From a virus: DNA of 48,585 nt. Both the position numbers and the translations under genes were made by a program. The DNA lies in the IMG/VR virus record IMGVR_UViG_3300044684_000035, positions 1 through 48,585 of that record. One strand, written 5' to 3'. Within the stretch, counting starts at the first letter, position 1; the number at the start of each line of letters is the position of its first letter. Below, piece by piece: positions 39,840 to 48,342 of this stretch. The notes under the pieces are model-generated. The model did no database searches, had not been told where the DNA came from, and saw nothing but the letters and a program-made list of their open reading frames with translations.

Positions 39840-41381
39840 ATGACGACTTCACCAATCATCGTTCGTCGCAATGGCAACCAATACATCGCGAACGATTACC
39901 TTGAACTTGTCCTTCAGACACATTCAGCAGCTTGGTCTGCTGCTCTCGTGTCGACAGACGGGGAGAAGAAGGAACTCATGATCGCCAAAGGTGACGGCGA
40001 TGGATTGAACCTTCAGCTCATTCAGGATACAATGAAGGCGTATCCTGCCGATGATATCACGTTCTGCTTCTACGCCTCCGATAAGGCGTTGAACATGGAC
40101 GATATCAACCCATTTCCGCTGTTGAAGAGCGGAGATGATGTCCAAGTAGTTGCTTTCGTATCCGGTGAATTTCCCGGGTTCGAGAAGCCGACGTCGTCGA
40201 AGTCGAGTGAATTCTTTTTCGCTCACGAATATCTCAAGCCGAAGCTCGAAGGAGTTTCCGAACTCGTCGACGGCGATCTTGAGAAGATTGTTTCTTTCAT
40301 TTCCAAACCGTCATTCAAGAGTGACGCCCTCAACAACGCCCCGTCGCATGGTGTCATCACACTGATGTGTGTCGACAACACGACGATCTCCTTTGCGAAG
40401 GCGGATGACTCCGCTGAATATCCGTGGGGTTGGACTTCCAGCAATCTCGGTTACGCCAAGGCGAAGCCTCAGGCGAAGAAGGAGGGCGAAGACAAACCCA
40501 AGAAGGGTATGTTTTCCGGGAAGTCCACGGTTCGTGAAAAGGTTGGTAGCAACGGACAAGCCCAGCCAAGTGCTCCCGAACCCCAGCCTGAAAAGTCTGA
40601 TGCTGTCACTGCGACAGCAGAAGGTTTGAAGGCGAATGCCTTGGCGAATTACACCGTCAAAAAAGGTGTGCTCCCGCCGGAGCATTTGAACCGGAAGGAA
40701 CGTGGCAAGTGGTACACCAACCGGATTGGTTACAAGCCGGATAAGTTCGACCAAGGTCGTGGTGTCCCGATCGATCTTTACGTCGATCCGAAGGGTCAGA
40801 TCATGACTCTCGCTGACGTCAAGAAACTCGGTATGGCCGCAGCCAAGCTTCCCGCTCGTTCGCTTCCGCCGCGTACGTCTGGTGACACCGAGACGGAGCA
40901 CATCCAGCACGGCCAGATGGACAACGCACCGCCCGCCGGTGAAGTCCATAAGGCTGAGCTTCTCCCGATCATGTCTCCTAAGTCGAGGCAGAAGCTTGAG
41001 GCATTCATCAAGGATGCCAAGAGCCAGAAGCGTATCGCCGAGAACGCTGCCATCATCGAAGACCCCAGCCATGTTCAGGAGATCGAGAAGAAGTTCGCTT
41101 CTTTGTCGACTCAGATGAAGTACGACGACATGACTGAGTTCTGTAAGTGGAACCTCGAAATGTTCCGCGATCTCACTCATGCCGAAGTCAACGGCAAGCC
41201 GAACGAGATGTACAATCCCGAAGCGGCGATGGTGATGCTGTTTACGTTCCGTAACATGGTGGCTGGCAACTACGCCAAGATCGCCAAGAACGTCGACACC
41301 CAGCAGACGACGCATCAGCTTGCGAAAGAGGAGCTTGCTCCTGCTCCGAAGAAGAAGGGTATGTTCGCCAAAGTCGCTTAA
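39840..41381 (+). CDS. Unassigned 513-residue early protein
   Basis: I do not recognise this protein. I chose the ATG at 39840 because GGAGAAGG precedes it; 39780 is an in-frame alternative adding 20 basic residues. Residues 1-150 look like an alpha/beta domain with an acidic character. A Lys/Pro/Glu-rich linker (about 205-265) contains KPKKGMFSGK, and the very C-terminus repeats this as KKKGMFAKVA. The rest is helical. The repeated short basic peptide at a linker and the end suggests a binding motif, for example for a partner protein. GC-rich codons suggest high expression. Confidence 0.78.
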   Translation: MTTSPIIVRRNGNQYIANDYLELVLQTHSAAWSAALVSTDGEKKELMIAKGDGDGLNLQLIQDTMKAYPADDITFCFYASDKALNMDDINPFPLLKSGDDVQVVAFVSGEFPGFEKPTSSKSSEFFFAHEYLKPKLEGVSELVDGDLEKIVSFISKPSFKSDALNNAPSHGVITLMCVDNTTISFAKADDSAEYPWGWTSSNLGYAKAKPQAKKEGEDKPKKGMFSGKSTVREKVGSNGQAQPSAPEPQPEKSDAVTATAEGLKANALANYTVKKGVLPPEHLNRKERGKWYTNRIGYKPDKFDQGRGVPIDLYVDPKGQIMTLADVKKLGMAAAKLPARSLPPRTSGDTETEHIQHGQMDNAPPAGEVHKAELLPIMSPKSRQKLEAFIKDAKSQKRIAENAAIIEDPSHVQEIEKKFASLSTQMKYDDMTEFCKWNLEMFRDLTHAEVNGKPNEMYNPEAAMVMLFTFRNMVAGNYAKIAKNVDTQQTTHQLAKEELAPAPKKKGMFAKVA

Positions 41382-41385
41382 GTTA

Positions 41386-41456
41386 GAGCGGTCCTCAATG
41401 CCCTGAGGATAGCTCGGAACGGCGGCGGAGGGCGGATCGATACTGCCGCCGTTCTT
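41386..41456 (+). terminator. Two hairpins between the 513-aa gene and the next gene
   Basis: GAGC (41386-41389) with GCTC (41412-41415) encloses TCCTCA/TGAGGA (41392-41397/41404-41409). AACGGCGGC (41418-41426) then pairs with GCCGCCGTT (41445-41453), followed only by CTTT. The poor T-run suggests partial termination or an mRNA-stability element. Confidence 0.5.
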
Positions 41457-41470
41457 TAACAGGAGGTTGT

Positions 41471-42133
41471 ATGCTTCAACGACTTAAACAATTGTTCACA
41501 TCTCCCCAAGAGGCTACAGCCAAATCTGTAGTTGATTGGGCAAACCAGAACGAACTCACTCCGGACATCTGGCAACTCGAACAATTCGAGTGGCAGCTCA
41601 TCTTTGTTCCGTATCCATTTGAGATGGATTTCGAGAGCAAGGAGAAGATGATCGAGAGTGTCAGACAGGGACAGCCTGTTCATCCGTCGTGCTATACCCA
41701 TCACCCGTATCATATGTTCGTCAAGGACTTGGGAAGACATTCGTATCCCATTCCGTTGCCGAAGGAGTTCGAGCCTTCGAACTTCCTCCGCTGGCCTGTC
41801 GAGGCAGCTCGTATGAAGGGTCAACTGTGGGCAATTCGTCCTCAGTTGTTTATTTCGCTTGACAAAGCGAAGCAGAATGGGGTACAGTTCCGACGCTCGC
41901 GGGTGAAGATCACCCTCCCTTGGAGGGAAGTCAAGTACGACAAGTCTTCTCCGCTGCCTCACATCACCGATGATTATATCGTCACCAAGTCAGCTTGGAT
42001 GTACGAAGGTGTGCCAGATTACTGGCGAGACCAAATCGGTGGCATCTTTACCTCATGCCAAGTCGAACACAGAAGCTTCGTAAATCCGAAGCAGTGGATC
42101 GACAAGTTTTACTCGTTTGAAAAGCCCAAGTAA
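41471..42133 (+). CDS. Unassigned 220-residue protein upstream of the primase-helicase
   Basis: AGGAGG lies directly upstream of this ATG. The protein starts with a basic amphipathic helix and is otherwise a globular alpha/beta protein rich in Pro, Phe and Trp. I recognise no family. It overlaps the primase-helicase start by 17 bp, so the two are probably co-translated and may work together in replication. Confidence 0.72.
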   Translation: MLQRLKQLFTSPQEATAKSVVDWANQNELTPDIWQLEQFEWQLIFVPYPFEMDFESKEKMIESVRQGQPVHPSCYTHHPYHMFVKDLGRHSYPIPLPKEFEPSNFLRWPVEAARMKGQLWAIRPQLFISLDKAKQNGVQFRRSRVKITLPWREVKYDKSSPLPHITDDYIVTKSAWMYEGVPDYWRDQIGGIFTSCQVEHRSFVNPKQWIDKFYSFEKPK

Positions 42134-43667
42134 GATAGTCGAGCAGCACATCCCGTGTCCCCATTGTACATCCTCCGACGCATATTGCGTGTACGATGAT
42201 GGACACGGGTATTGCTTTTCCTGTAACACATACACACCAAAGGAGGGTGGAGTTAGTGAAGACTACACCTATGAGTATTTAGCTCATAGAGGAATTAACA
42301 AAGACGTTTTTCAATTTTATGATACTAAGACTAAAATCGATAAAGATGGTAAACCTATTTCAGTTGGATTTACTTATCCCAATGGAGCAGTAAAAGTTAG
42401 GACGTTGCCTAAAGGTTTCCACTCAGTTGGAGACATGACAAAGGCAGGTCTCTTTGGTCGTAATAAGTTCGGCCCCGGCAGCCACAAGTCGGTAACCATT
42501 ACAGAAGGTGAACTCGATGCGCTTTCTCTATACCAAACTCTTCGCTCCCCTGTCGTCTCTGTGCGCTCTAGTGGTTCTGCTAAGCTGGACTGCTCAATCG
42601 ATCGATCCTTCCTTAACTCATTTGAACGCATTTACCTTGCGTTCGATGGAGATGAGCCGGGACGTCTGGCAGCGGCTGAAGTCGCAAAGTTGTTTGATTA
42701 CAACAAAGTGTACGACGTCCGCTTCCCCGGAGGCGATCGAAAAGACGCCAACGACTTCCTCCGAGCTGGCGAAGAGTCAGAACTAAGGAACATTTGGTAT
42801 AACGCCAAGAAGTTTCTTCCAGACAATCTTATATCGAGCTTGGCTGACTTCGAGAAAGAAATCATCAAGCCAGTCAAGCACGGTGTTCCTCTTCCATTTC
42901 CTACCCTCAACTCCATGACATATGGACTGAGGACGGGAGAAGTCTTCCTTATCACAGCTCAGACTGGTGTAGGAAAGACATCCGTAAGTCACGCATTCTT
43001 GTATAACCTACTGAAGGAGACGAATGATGCAGTCGGTGCGATCTTCCTTGAAGAGTCAAAGCAACGCTTACTTCAAGCGATGGCAGGAATTCACCTCAAG
43101 AAGCCAGTCCATCTTCCAGACAGCGGTTGTAGCAGCAGCGAGGTCGTGGCCGCTATCAAGCAGGTGGTGCCTTCCGATGATCGTTTGTACATCTACAATC
43201 ACTTTGGTTCTGACAGCCCAGACACTCTTCTTGACACTATTCGGTTTCTCGTTACTGCGCGTGGCTGTCGCTGGATTGTGTTTGACCTTATTTCTCTGGC
43301 CGTTACTGGTCTTGGCGGAGATCGAGAGAGAGAGGCACTTGAATACCTCTCAGCAAGGCTCGAAATCCTCACACAAGAACTAGACTTCGGTTTAGTCATG
43401 GTGAGCCACGAGAATGATTACGGTCAAACCCGTGGCTCACGTATGATTGCATATAACTGTCATACCCATTTAGCACTCACTAGAGACGTCAGTTCAGCAT
43501 CTGATAGGTCTCGTTTGACAACCCATTTGACACTAAAGAAGAACCGTCCGACGTCATTAACCGGACCGGCAGGTAAACTTTTGTTTGATCCTTTATCACA
43601 TACGCTGAGTGAAGACTTTGGTACTGAGTCTCCTGAAACCTTAGAGCAAATGGCTGAAGCAGCATGA
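42117..43667 (+). CDS. Primase-helicase (T7 gp4-like)
   Basis: The 516-residue protein joins a DNA primase and a ring helicase. A zinc-binding domain has Cys14, Cys17, Cys33 and Cys36 (Cys24 is extra). A TOPRIM fold follows with ITEGELDA (Glu130) and FDGDEPG (Asp177, Asp179). The RecA-like helicase has Walker A AQTGVGKTS (281-289, Lys287), an acidic VFDLISL Walker B and a late Arg-rich motif. It would unwind the fork and prime lagging-strand synthesis for the phage polymerase. The only suitable start is a TTG inside the previous gene. Confidence 0.92.
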   Translation: MKSPSKIVEQHIPCPHCTSSDAYCVYDDGHGYCFSCNTYTPKEGGVSEDYTYEYLAHRGINKDVFQFYDTKTKIDKDGKPISVGFTYPNGAVKVRTLPKGFHSVGDMTKAGLFGRNKFGPGSHKSVTITEGELDALSLYQTLRSPVVSVRSSGSAKLDCSIDRSFLNSFERIYLAFDGDEPGRLAAAEVAKLFDYNKVYDVRFPGGDRKDANDFLRAGEESELRNIWYNAKKFLPDNLISSLADFEKEIIKPVKHGVPLPFPTLNSMTYGLRTGEVFLITAQTGVGKTSVSHAFLYNLLKETNDAVGAIFLEESKQRLLQAMAGIHLKKPVHLPDSGCSSSEVVAAIKQVVPSDDRLYIYNHFGSDSPDTLLDTIRFLVTARGCRWIVFDLISLAVTGLGGDREREALEYLSARLEILTQELDFGLVMVSHENDYGQTRGSRMIAYNCHTHLALTRDVSSASDRSRLTTHLTLKKNRPTSLTGPAGKLLFDPLSHTLSEDFGTESPETLEQMAEAA

Positions 43668-43846
43668 ACCGCATTCTTGATCTTAACGAAGACGAGCGTG
43701 CCGAGTGTCTTAAAGCGTATTGTGAAGAATTTCTAGCTACAGCTAGAGGTGCAGGTGAAGAACTGTACCTCCGTATTAGACTTAAGTCCATTGGACTAGA
43801 CCGCGATGAAATTGATCTAGCGGTTTCTGACTTGAAGAGGCGATAA
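43664..43846 (+). CDS. Small acidic helical protein
   Basis: The 60-residue product is helical and acidic with a basic end (LKRR). It overlaps the helicase stop by 4 bp (ATGA) and the next ATG by one base. It may be a helicase or polymerase partner, but I recognise no family. Confidence 0.62.
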   Translation: MNRILDLNEDERAECLKAYCEEFLATARGAGEELYLRIRLKSIGLDRDEIDLAVSDLKRR

Positions 43847-44010
43847 TGGTTCTCAGAGGCGATAAGACTTCGTACTACGAGTTCCACGAAGCACTAGCTA
43901 TGCTGAAAGAAAAGAATAAACAAATGGGATCAACCCATGAGTCAGTACAAACCGGCCTTCGGGACAGCAATAGACGTCCTGTCGAAGCTCCTCGAAGGGA
44001 AGAAACCTAA
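43846..44010 (+). CDS. Small charged protein, unassigned
   Basis: The 54-residue frame starts at an ATG sharing one base with the previous TAA. It is hydrophilic with an Arg/Glu-rich end and overlaps the next gene by 74 bp in another frame. The long overlap lowers confidence that the full length matters. Confidence 0.45.
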   Translation: MVLRGDKTSYYEFHEALAMLKEKNKQMGSTHESVQTGLRDSNRRPVEAPRREET

Positions 44011-44131
44011 AGACGTAACCTACGAATTGGGGGTTTCATCTACTACTGTTTCTCAAGTAAAAGAGATGTTCCCCCTTTTCCTAGGATTGCCCAGAGAATA
44101 TAAACGTAAGGATGACCATGACCGCAGTTGA
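43937..44131 (+). CDS. Small helix-turn-helix protein
   Basis: The 64-residue product has a likely HTH: GKKPKDVTYELGVSSTTVSQV (about 21-41, key residues Val27, Leu31, Gly32, Thr37, Val38), a pattern typical of DNA-binding recognition helices. It could be a small regulator of phage transcription. It overlaps the next gene by 14 bp. Confidence 0.62.
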   Translation: MSQYKPAFGTAIDVLSKLLEGKKPKDVTYELGVSSTTVSQVKEMFPLFLGLPREYKRKDDHDRS

Positions 44132-44552
44132 AAACATAAATCCTGAGAAGGAACCTGTACCTGCATCATGGGTTCCTCGTGTCATCACTGGTGGCAATGG
44201 CAAAGGGCCTCCTGAAGGCCCTACGCCTCCTGTGACTAATTGGTTAATCCATTTGCCAGTAGATACCGTCTTTGTGGCACAGCCCCGTGGGTCTGCTGAA
44301 ATGAACCTTTATAACGTCCAATATGCTTCCGAAGAATGCTACCTCCTTGTGTGGCGTTTACCTGACGGTAAGTTGTTGGATATGTATTACAATCCCGAAG
44401 ACTTCTGTAAGATGATGAAATCGTACAAGGTGCTAGGAAGTCTTCCAATAAGCGAAGAAAAAAATGACAGTGATCGGACCGATCGATCAGCCGACGTGGT
44501 ACTGCATGAGGCAGTGCCGGGAGGCGATCAACTACCTCAAGACGAAGCGTGA
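44118..44552 (+). CDS. Unassigned 144-residue protein
   Basis: The ATG at 44118 has AAGGA five bases upstream. The product has a Pro/Gly-rich N-terminal segment (about 12-42), a beta-rich core (TVFVAQPRGS, YLLVWRLPDG) and an acidic tail. The tail overlaps the next gene in another frame for 89 bp. No family is recognised. Confidence 0.62.
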   Translation: MTAVENINPEKEPVPASWVPRVITGGNGKGPPEGPTPPVTNWLIHLPVDTVFVAQPRGSAEMNLYNVQYASEECYLLVWRLPDGKLLDMYYNPEDFCKMMKSYKVLGSLPISEEKNDSDRTDRSADVVLHEAVPGGDQLPQDEA

Positions 44553-44637
44553 TCCGAAGTATCAGTTTGAGATCGACGCTGAAAAAGACCTCTACAACGG
44601 CTTCATGGATGAAGTCTTGGGGAGGAAGGCTGCGTGA
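44464..44637 (+). CDS. Small protein, unassigned
   Basis: The 57-residue frame starts at an ATG after AGCGAAGAAAAAA. It has Cys and Trp near the start and a helical, charged rest. Its stop overlaps the next GTG (GTGA). It shares 89 bp with the previous frame. Confidence 0.55.
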   Translation: MTVIGPIDQPTWYCMRQCREAINYLKTKRDPKYQFEIDAEKDLYNGFMDEVLGRKAA

Positions 44638-44849
44638 CTGTTGAAGAGCTAATTGAAAAGCTCCAAGGTTATCCACCCACTATGCGCGTCCTCGGACGTG
44701 GCTATGAAAGTGGGTGGAATGACCTCTATAATGTTGAAGCTTTAAACGTTAATTATTATCCAGATAATCCTTGGTATGAAGGACAGTATCAAGACAACGA
44801 TTTAATGGGTAAATTTCAAAATAATATAGACGCAGTTTGTATTGACTAA
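44634..44849 (+). CDS. Small protein, unassigned
   Basis: The 71-residue frame starts with a GTG after GGAGG and begins TVEELIEKLQGYPPTMRVLG, a helix-strand start common in small phage proteins. The middle is Tyr/Asn-rich and acidic. It overlaps the DNA polymerase start by 8 bp. Confidence 0.65.
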   Translation: MTVEELIEKLQGYPPTMRVLGRGYESGWNDLYNVEALNVNYYPDNPWYEGQYQDNDLMGKFQNNIDAVCID

Positions 44850-46809
44850 ATACGTAATCGACATCGAAGCTAACGCTATTAATAACCCTGACCGTATATG
44901 GTTAGTGGTAATTAAAAACATTGACGACGGTAGTTACGAAAGTTTCTACGATCTCACTAAAAGAAAAGAAGAAAATGAAAGATTTGTTAGGTTTATTCAA
45001 CGATGGCGCGAAGAAGGCCATCTACTTGTCGGGCACAATATTCTTGGTTATGATTGGCCTGTCCTCTGTTCCCTCCTTGAACTGGATACCAAGGATGGTT
45101 TGGGCGATGTTATTGACACACTCATAGTCAGCAAGCTTGTTGACTATTCCCGTAAAGGCCATTCAATCGAAGATTATGGATTGGAGTTCGGTCATGAAAA
45201 GATTAAGTTCTCAGACTTCAGCAAATACTCTCCTGAAATGGAAACGTATTGTAAGAGAGATTGCGACATCTGTGAAAAGATTTATCAAAAGTACCGAAAA
45301 TACTTATCTAATCCTGCTCACGATAATTCTGTTGCTTTGGAGCACGAATTCCAACTCGTCGTCAACAGTCTTCATGATAACGGGTTTTATTTTAATTCTG
45401 ATAAAGCTAACAGGCTTTTGACGAAGGTTACTTCCGAATTAGCTGAGCTTGACAGTGAAATCCTCACTGCCTTTCCTCCGAGGCTTAAGCTAATTCGGGA
45501 GGTTACTCCAAAGGAAACGAAGTATGGAACGATCTCTCTCACTTCGGTACCTAAAGCGTTACGGTCTGATATTGCGTATATGTCAGTGGGGGCTCCTTTT
45601 AGTTACTGCGAGTGGATTGATTTCAATCCTTCTTCTCATAAGCAACTTCTGGGTGTCCTTAATGAGGCTGGGTGGAAACCAGTAGATAAAACCCAAACTC
45701 ATATCGAAACCGAGCGTAGTTACAATCAGCTTAAGAAAACACGGTCTACAGGACTTGACTCAGAGAGGAAGGTCCTGTATGATCGTCTCCAAGAATTAAG
45801 AATAACTGGTTGGAAAGTTAACGAAAATAACTTAGATACTTTACCCAGCAACGCTCCAAAGGCTGCGAGGTTGCTAGCAAGGCGCATCCTACTCGAAGCC
45901 CGTCGCAGAACCCTCACGGAATGGCTTGAGCTAGTCCGTGATGATGGACGTATTCATGGCAAGTTCTATGCCATAGGTGCATGGACGCATAGGATGGCCC
46001 ACCAAAATCCTAATACAGCAAACATACCCAACGAGTATGACACAGCCGGGAAGAAGAAACTCCTAGGTAAGGAGTTACGATCTCTTTGGTGTGCTCCGCG
46101 TAATCGTCTACTCGTTGGGTGTGATGCCGAAGGCATTCAGCTTAGAATATTTGCTCATTACATCAATGATCCAGAGTTCACTGACGCATTAGTCAAGGGG
46201 AAGAAGGATGACAAAACCGATCCACATTCGCTCAACCAACGAATTATTGGTAGTATTTGTAAATCTAGAGCCGCAGCCAAACGGTTTATCTATGCGCTGC
46301 TCCTCGGTGCAGGAAAAGCAAAGCTGGCTGAGATTTTGGGATCGACAGAATCAGAAGCAGAAGAAGCTCTTAGTCGTCTATTATCCCGTTACAGCGGATG
46401 GCAAATCCTCAAAGAGGAAGTTTTTCCAAGGGACGCGAAGCGTGGCTGGTTCGTTGGGTTGGATGGTCGTAAGGTCCGTATCCCCGGAGATACCGAAGGG
46501 TCTAGACGACATCTTGCGATGTCCGGATATTTACAATGTGGTGAAGCCGTTTGCATGAAGCTAGCTACACTCAAATGGGTGTGGAAGCTTAAGGAATACG
46601 ACGCCAAGCTGGTTAATTTCGTCCATGATGAATGGCAAGTCGAGTGTCCTAACGACGTCTCTAAGGCAATCGAGATCGGGAAGATGATGGCTCAATCGTT
46701 GGTTGATGTAGGAAACGATCTCAAACTCAATTGTCCTTTGGCTGGGAGTATCTGGAATGACGATCTCAAAGACTTCACCATCGGAACTAACTGGTCAGTC
46801 ACTCACTGA
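44842..46809 (+). CDS. DNA polymerase, family A with 3'-5' exonuclease
   Basis: The 655-residue enzyme has an exonuclease domain (VIDIEANAI with Asp7 and Glu9; GHNILGYDWPVL; a late YCKRDCDICEKIY block) and a polymerase domain with motif A CDAEGIQLRIFAH (Asp428), motif B RAAAKRFIYALLLGAG (Arg476, Lys480, Tyr484) and motif C VHDEWQVE (His595, Asp596). It replicates the genome with the primase-helicase. Tyr484 in the O-helix, where E. coli Pol I has Phe, is as in T7 polymerase. It starts with a TTG overlapping the previous gene. Confidence 0.95.
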   Translation: MTKYVIDIEANAINNPDRIWLVVIKNIDDGSYESFYDLTKRKEENERFVRFIQRWREEGHLLVGHNILGYDWPVLCSLLELDTKDGLGDVIDTLIVSKLVDYSRKGHSIEDYGLEFGHEKIKFSDFSKYSPEMETYCKRDCDICEKIYQKYRKYLSNPAHDNSVALEHEFQLVVNSLHDNGFYFNSDKANRLLTKVTSELAELDSEILTAFPPRLKLIREVTPKETKYGTISLTSVPKALRSDIAYMSVGAPFSYCEWIDFNPSSHKQLLGVLNEAGWKPVDKTQTHIETERSYNQLKKTRSTGLDSERKVLYDRLQELRITGWKVNENNLDTLPSNAPKAARLLARRILLEARRRTLTEWLELVRDDGRIHGKFYAIGAWTHRMAHQNPNTANIPNEYDTAGKKKLLGKELRSLWCAPRNRLLVGCDAEGIQLRIFAHYINDPEFTDALVKGKKDDKTDPHSLNQRIIGSICKSRAAAKRFIYALLLGAGKAKLAEILGSTESEAEEALSRLLSRYSGWQILKEEVFPRDAKRGWFVGLDGRKVRIPGDTEGSRRHLAMSGYLQCGEAVCMKLATLKWVWKLKEYDAKLVNFVHDEWQVECPNDVSKAIEIGKMMAQSLVDVGNDLKLNCPLAGSIWNDDLKDFTIGTNWSVTH

Positions 46810-47092
46810 CACCAAGATTAAAGTTTGGTCTCTTGGTTTGAGATTGTGGATGTGGAAGAACCAACCACAACTTCGTATACGTCAGTCGTATCCAGAACAT
46901 GAACTCGTTAACATCGAGTTTGAAGACATCAAGAATTATGCCATTCGGTATAATAAAGTTTACTGTGTTCCTGTCTGGACTGTTGACATGGACAAAATTG
47001 CGTACTATTATCTATTTACCAATGAAGGTTATTGGCTAGGTAGAATTACAACACTAAGGTATTTGGAAAGTGCAAGCGAAACTAAAATATAA
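46757..47092 (+). CDS. Unassigned 111-residue protein after the polymerase
   Basis: The ATG at 46757 lies within the polymerase 3' end and has GGGAG eight bases upstream. The product is aromatic-rich and beta-strand-like in its second half (AIRYNKVYCVPVWTVD, YYYLFTNEGYWLGR). Later starts are possible. No family is recognised. Confidence 0.55.
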   Translation: MTISKTSPSELTGQSLTDTKIKVWSLGLRLWMWKNQPQLRIRQSYPEHELVNIEFEDIKNYAIRYNKVYCVPVWTVDMDKIAYYYLFTNEGYWLGRITTLRYLESASETKI

Positions 47093-47237
47093 ACTCTACG
47101 GAGAGTTTTCTGACTACGAGTTCAATGAACTCACAGATTGGTTCAACAACGAGCTTAGGGATATTGCTCCCGCTGTTGTTGGGGCTAAGTCACTGAAGGT
47201 TACTATCGATTGGGAGCCTGCCAGTGACGACGTATAG
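47070..47237 (+). CDS. Small protein, unassigned
   Basis: The 55-residue frame starts with a GTG inside the previous gene. It has a strand-helix-strand pattern (AKLKYKLYGEF, ELTDWFNNEL, SLKVTIDWEP) of a small ferredoxin-like half. It overlaps the next frame by 14 bp. Function unknown. Confidence 0.52.
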   Translation: MQAKLKYKLYGEFSDYEFNELTDWFNNELRDIAPAVVGAKSLKVTIDWEPASDDV

Positions 47238-47379
47238 TGGAGCATACATCACCGAGACGTATTTTACAGTCGAAGCTGATGACGAAGAGCAAGCTGCTCA
47301 GTTTATTAAAGAAATGGGATTGGAAGAATATGATAATGCCAATCTCATGTACGTAGAAGACATTAAAGAGATTAAGTAA
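47224..47379 (+). CDS. Small acidic protein, unassigned
   Basis: The 51-residue frame starts with a GTG overlapping the previous gene. It is acidic with the same strand-helix-strand look (YFTVEADDEEQAAQFIKEMG) as the preceding small protein, so the pair may be related or form one complex. The next gene starts directly after its stop. Confidence 0.52.
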   Translation: MTTYSGAYITETYFTVEADDEEQAAQFIKEMGLEEYDNANLMYVEDIKEIK

Positions 47380-47877
47380 TTGTCAGGTATTAAGACACAA
47401 CTCGTTGACGTGGAAGGTAAGATCAAGTACATCCACGGAGTTAATTTGAATAAATATGGTAAATGGGCTATCACTGTTTACCCCACACCTAAGTCTTTGG
47501 ATATCATTCGTGATCTTCAGGCTGATGGTTTGAAGAACGTAATGAAGAAGGACGACGATGGCTATTACATCACCTTCAGCCGTGAACCAACCAAACTCAT
47601 GCGAGGAAAGGTTGTGGCATTCACAGCTCCTAAGATTGTCGATGCAGACGGAAAACTCATGGATGGCAACAAAGTCGGTTGGACATCCGATGCTATCGTC
47701 CGTCTCGAAGTCTACTCTCACCCTGTCCCCAACACTCAGAAGCGAGCTAAAGCCGCACGCTGGGACTCCCTTAAGGTCACTAACCTAGTTCCTTTCGAGG
47801 TAGATAAGTCGGATTGGAGTGAGGAAGAGAAAGAGAATATCAAAGACCTAGCTCAGAAGGAACCTGAACCGTGGTAA
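47380..47877 (+). CDS. Single-stranded DNA-binding protein (gp2.5-like)
   Basis: The 165-residue protein has the pattern of podovirus SSBs with an OB fold: WAITVYPTPKSLDIIRDL near residue 27, KKDDDGYYITFSR, a middle VDADGKL...GWTSDAIVRLEVY, then RAKAARWDSLKVTNLVPFE, and an acidic C-terminal tail ending EPEPW. The acidic tail with a terminal aromatic residue is the known protein-contact device of gp2.5. It would coat single-stranded DNA and connect polymerase and helicase. The start is a TTG directly after the previous stop. Confidence 0.82.
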   Translation: MSGIKTQLVDVEGKIKYIHGVNLNKYGKWAITVYPTPKSLDIIRDLQADGLKNVMKKDDDGYYITFSREPTKLMRGKVVAFTAPKIVDADGKLMDGNKVGWTSDAIVRLEVYSHPVPNTQKRAKAARWDSLKVTNLVPFEVDKSDWSEEEKENIKDLAQKEPEPW

Positions 47878-48029
47878 AAGCTTTGAATGCTATCGGTGAA
47901 GCAATCACTAACACGATTGCTACTGCTACTATTCTCTTCGGTGGAGTAGCTGCGTATATGTATTACGCAGGTTACATCACAGTGACTAACTTCACTAAGC
48001 ACATCACAGTTATTACTATTACTTACTAG
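47871..48029 (+). CDS. Short membrane protein at the end of the replication block
   Basis: The 52-residue frame starts with a GTG overlapping the SSB stop. A long hydrophobic run rich in Ile, Thr, Ala, Val and Tyr (about 12-50) can make one or two membrane passes. It is the last gene before the large non-coding region. Confidence 0.55.
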   Translation: MVKALNAIGEAITNTIATATILFGGVAAYMYYAGYITVTNFTKHITVITITY

Positions 48030-48230
48030 TCGTGGTGAGAGGTTTGCGGTAGGTGTACACTGCAAGCGTAACGTCGCTTCCCTCGATAGACTAACAGGAC
48101 TCCCGTACCCTGCCACAAAACCGGGACCATTTCTTGGATGTCTGAGACTGGCTAGTACCTAGTTTGGTCGATGTCGTAAGGCACAGATGCTGCTAAAGTA
48201 CGGACGAATTGCCCGTGACGTCCAGCCAAT

Positions 48231-48267
48231 CCTGACGTGTCCTTTACACCCCTTGGCCCACGTCAGG
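48231..48267 (+). ncRNA. 9-bp hairpin just upstream of the tRNA-like element
   Basis: CCTGACGTG (48231-48239) and CACGTCAGG (48259-48267) pair perfectly around a 19-base loop. It ends six bases before the tRNA-like acceptor stem and could be stacked on it. Confidence 0.55.
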
Positions 48268-48272
48268 TCACT

Positions 48273-48342
48273 GGGACGTAGCTCAACAGGTAGAGCAACG
48301 CAATGATAAAGCGGAGAAGTTGGTTCGAGTCCTTCCGTCCCT
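48273..48342 (+). tRNA. tRNA-Ile(GAU)-like element, degenerate
   Basis: The acceptor stem is GGGACG (48273-48278) with CGTCCC (48336-48341). TA follows as positions 8-9, then a perfect D arm GCTC/GAGC (48281-48284/48293-48296) with AACAGGTA loop. The anticodon loop ATGATAA has T33 and GAT as anticodon, but its stem has only three central pairs. The T loop is TTCGAGT (48324-48330), with two T-T mismatches in the T stem (GTTGG/CCTTC). No CCA is encoded, and T-rich sequence follows. It may be a decaying tRNA, or a tRNA mimic belonging to the neighbouring large RNA. Confidence 0.6.

Noticed and set aside
40311-41315. A 334-codon minus-strand frame over the 513-residue gene
   Set aside because: Antisense shadow of a GC-rich, codon-biased gene; no ribosome site or operon context.
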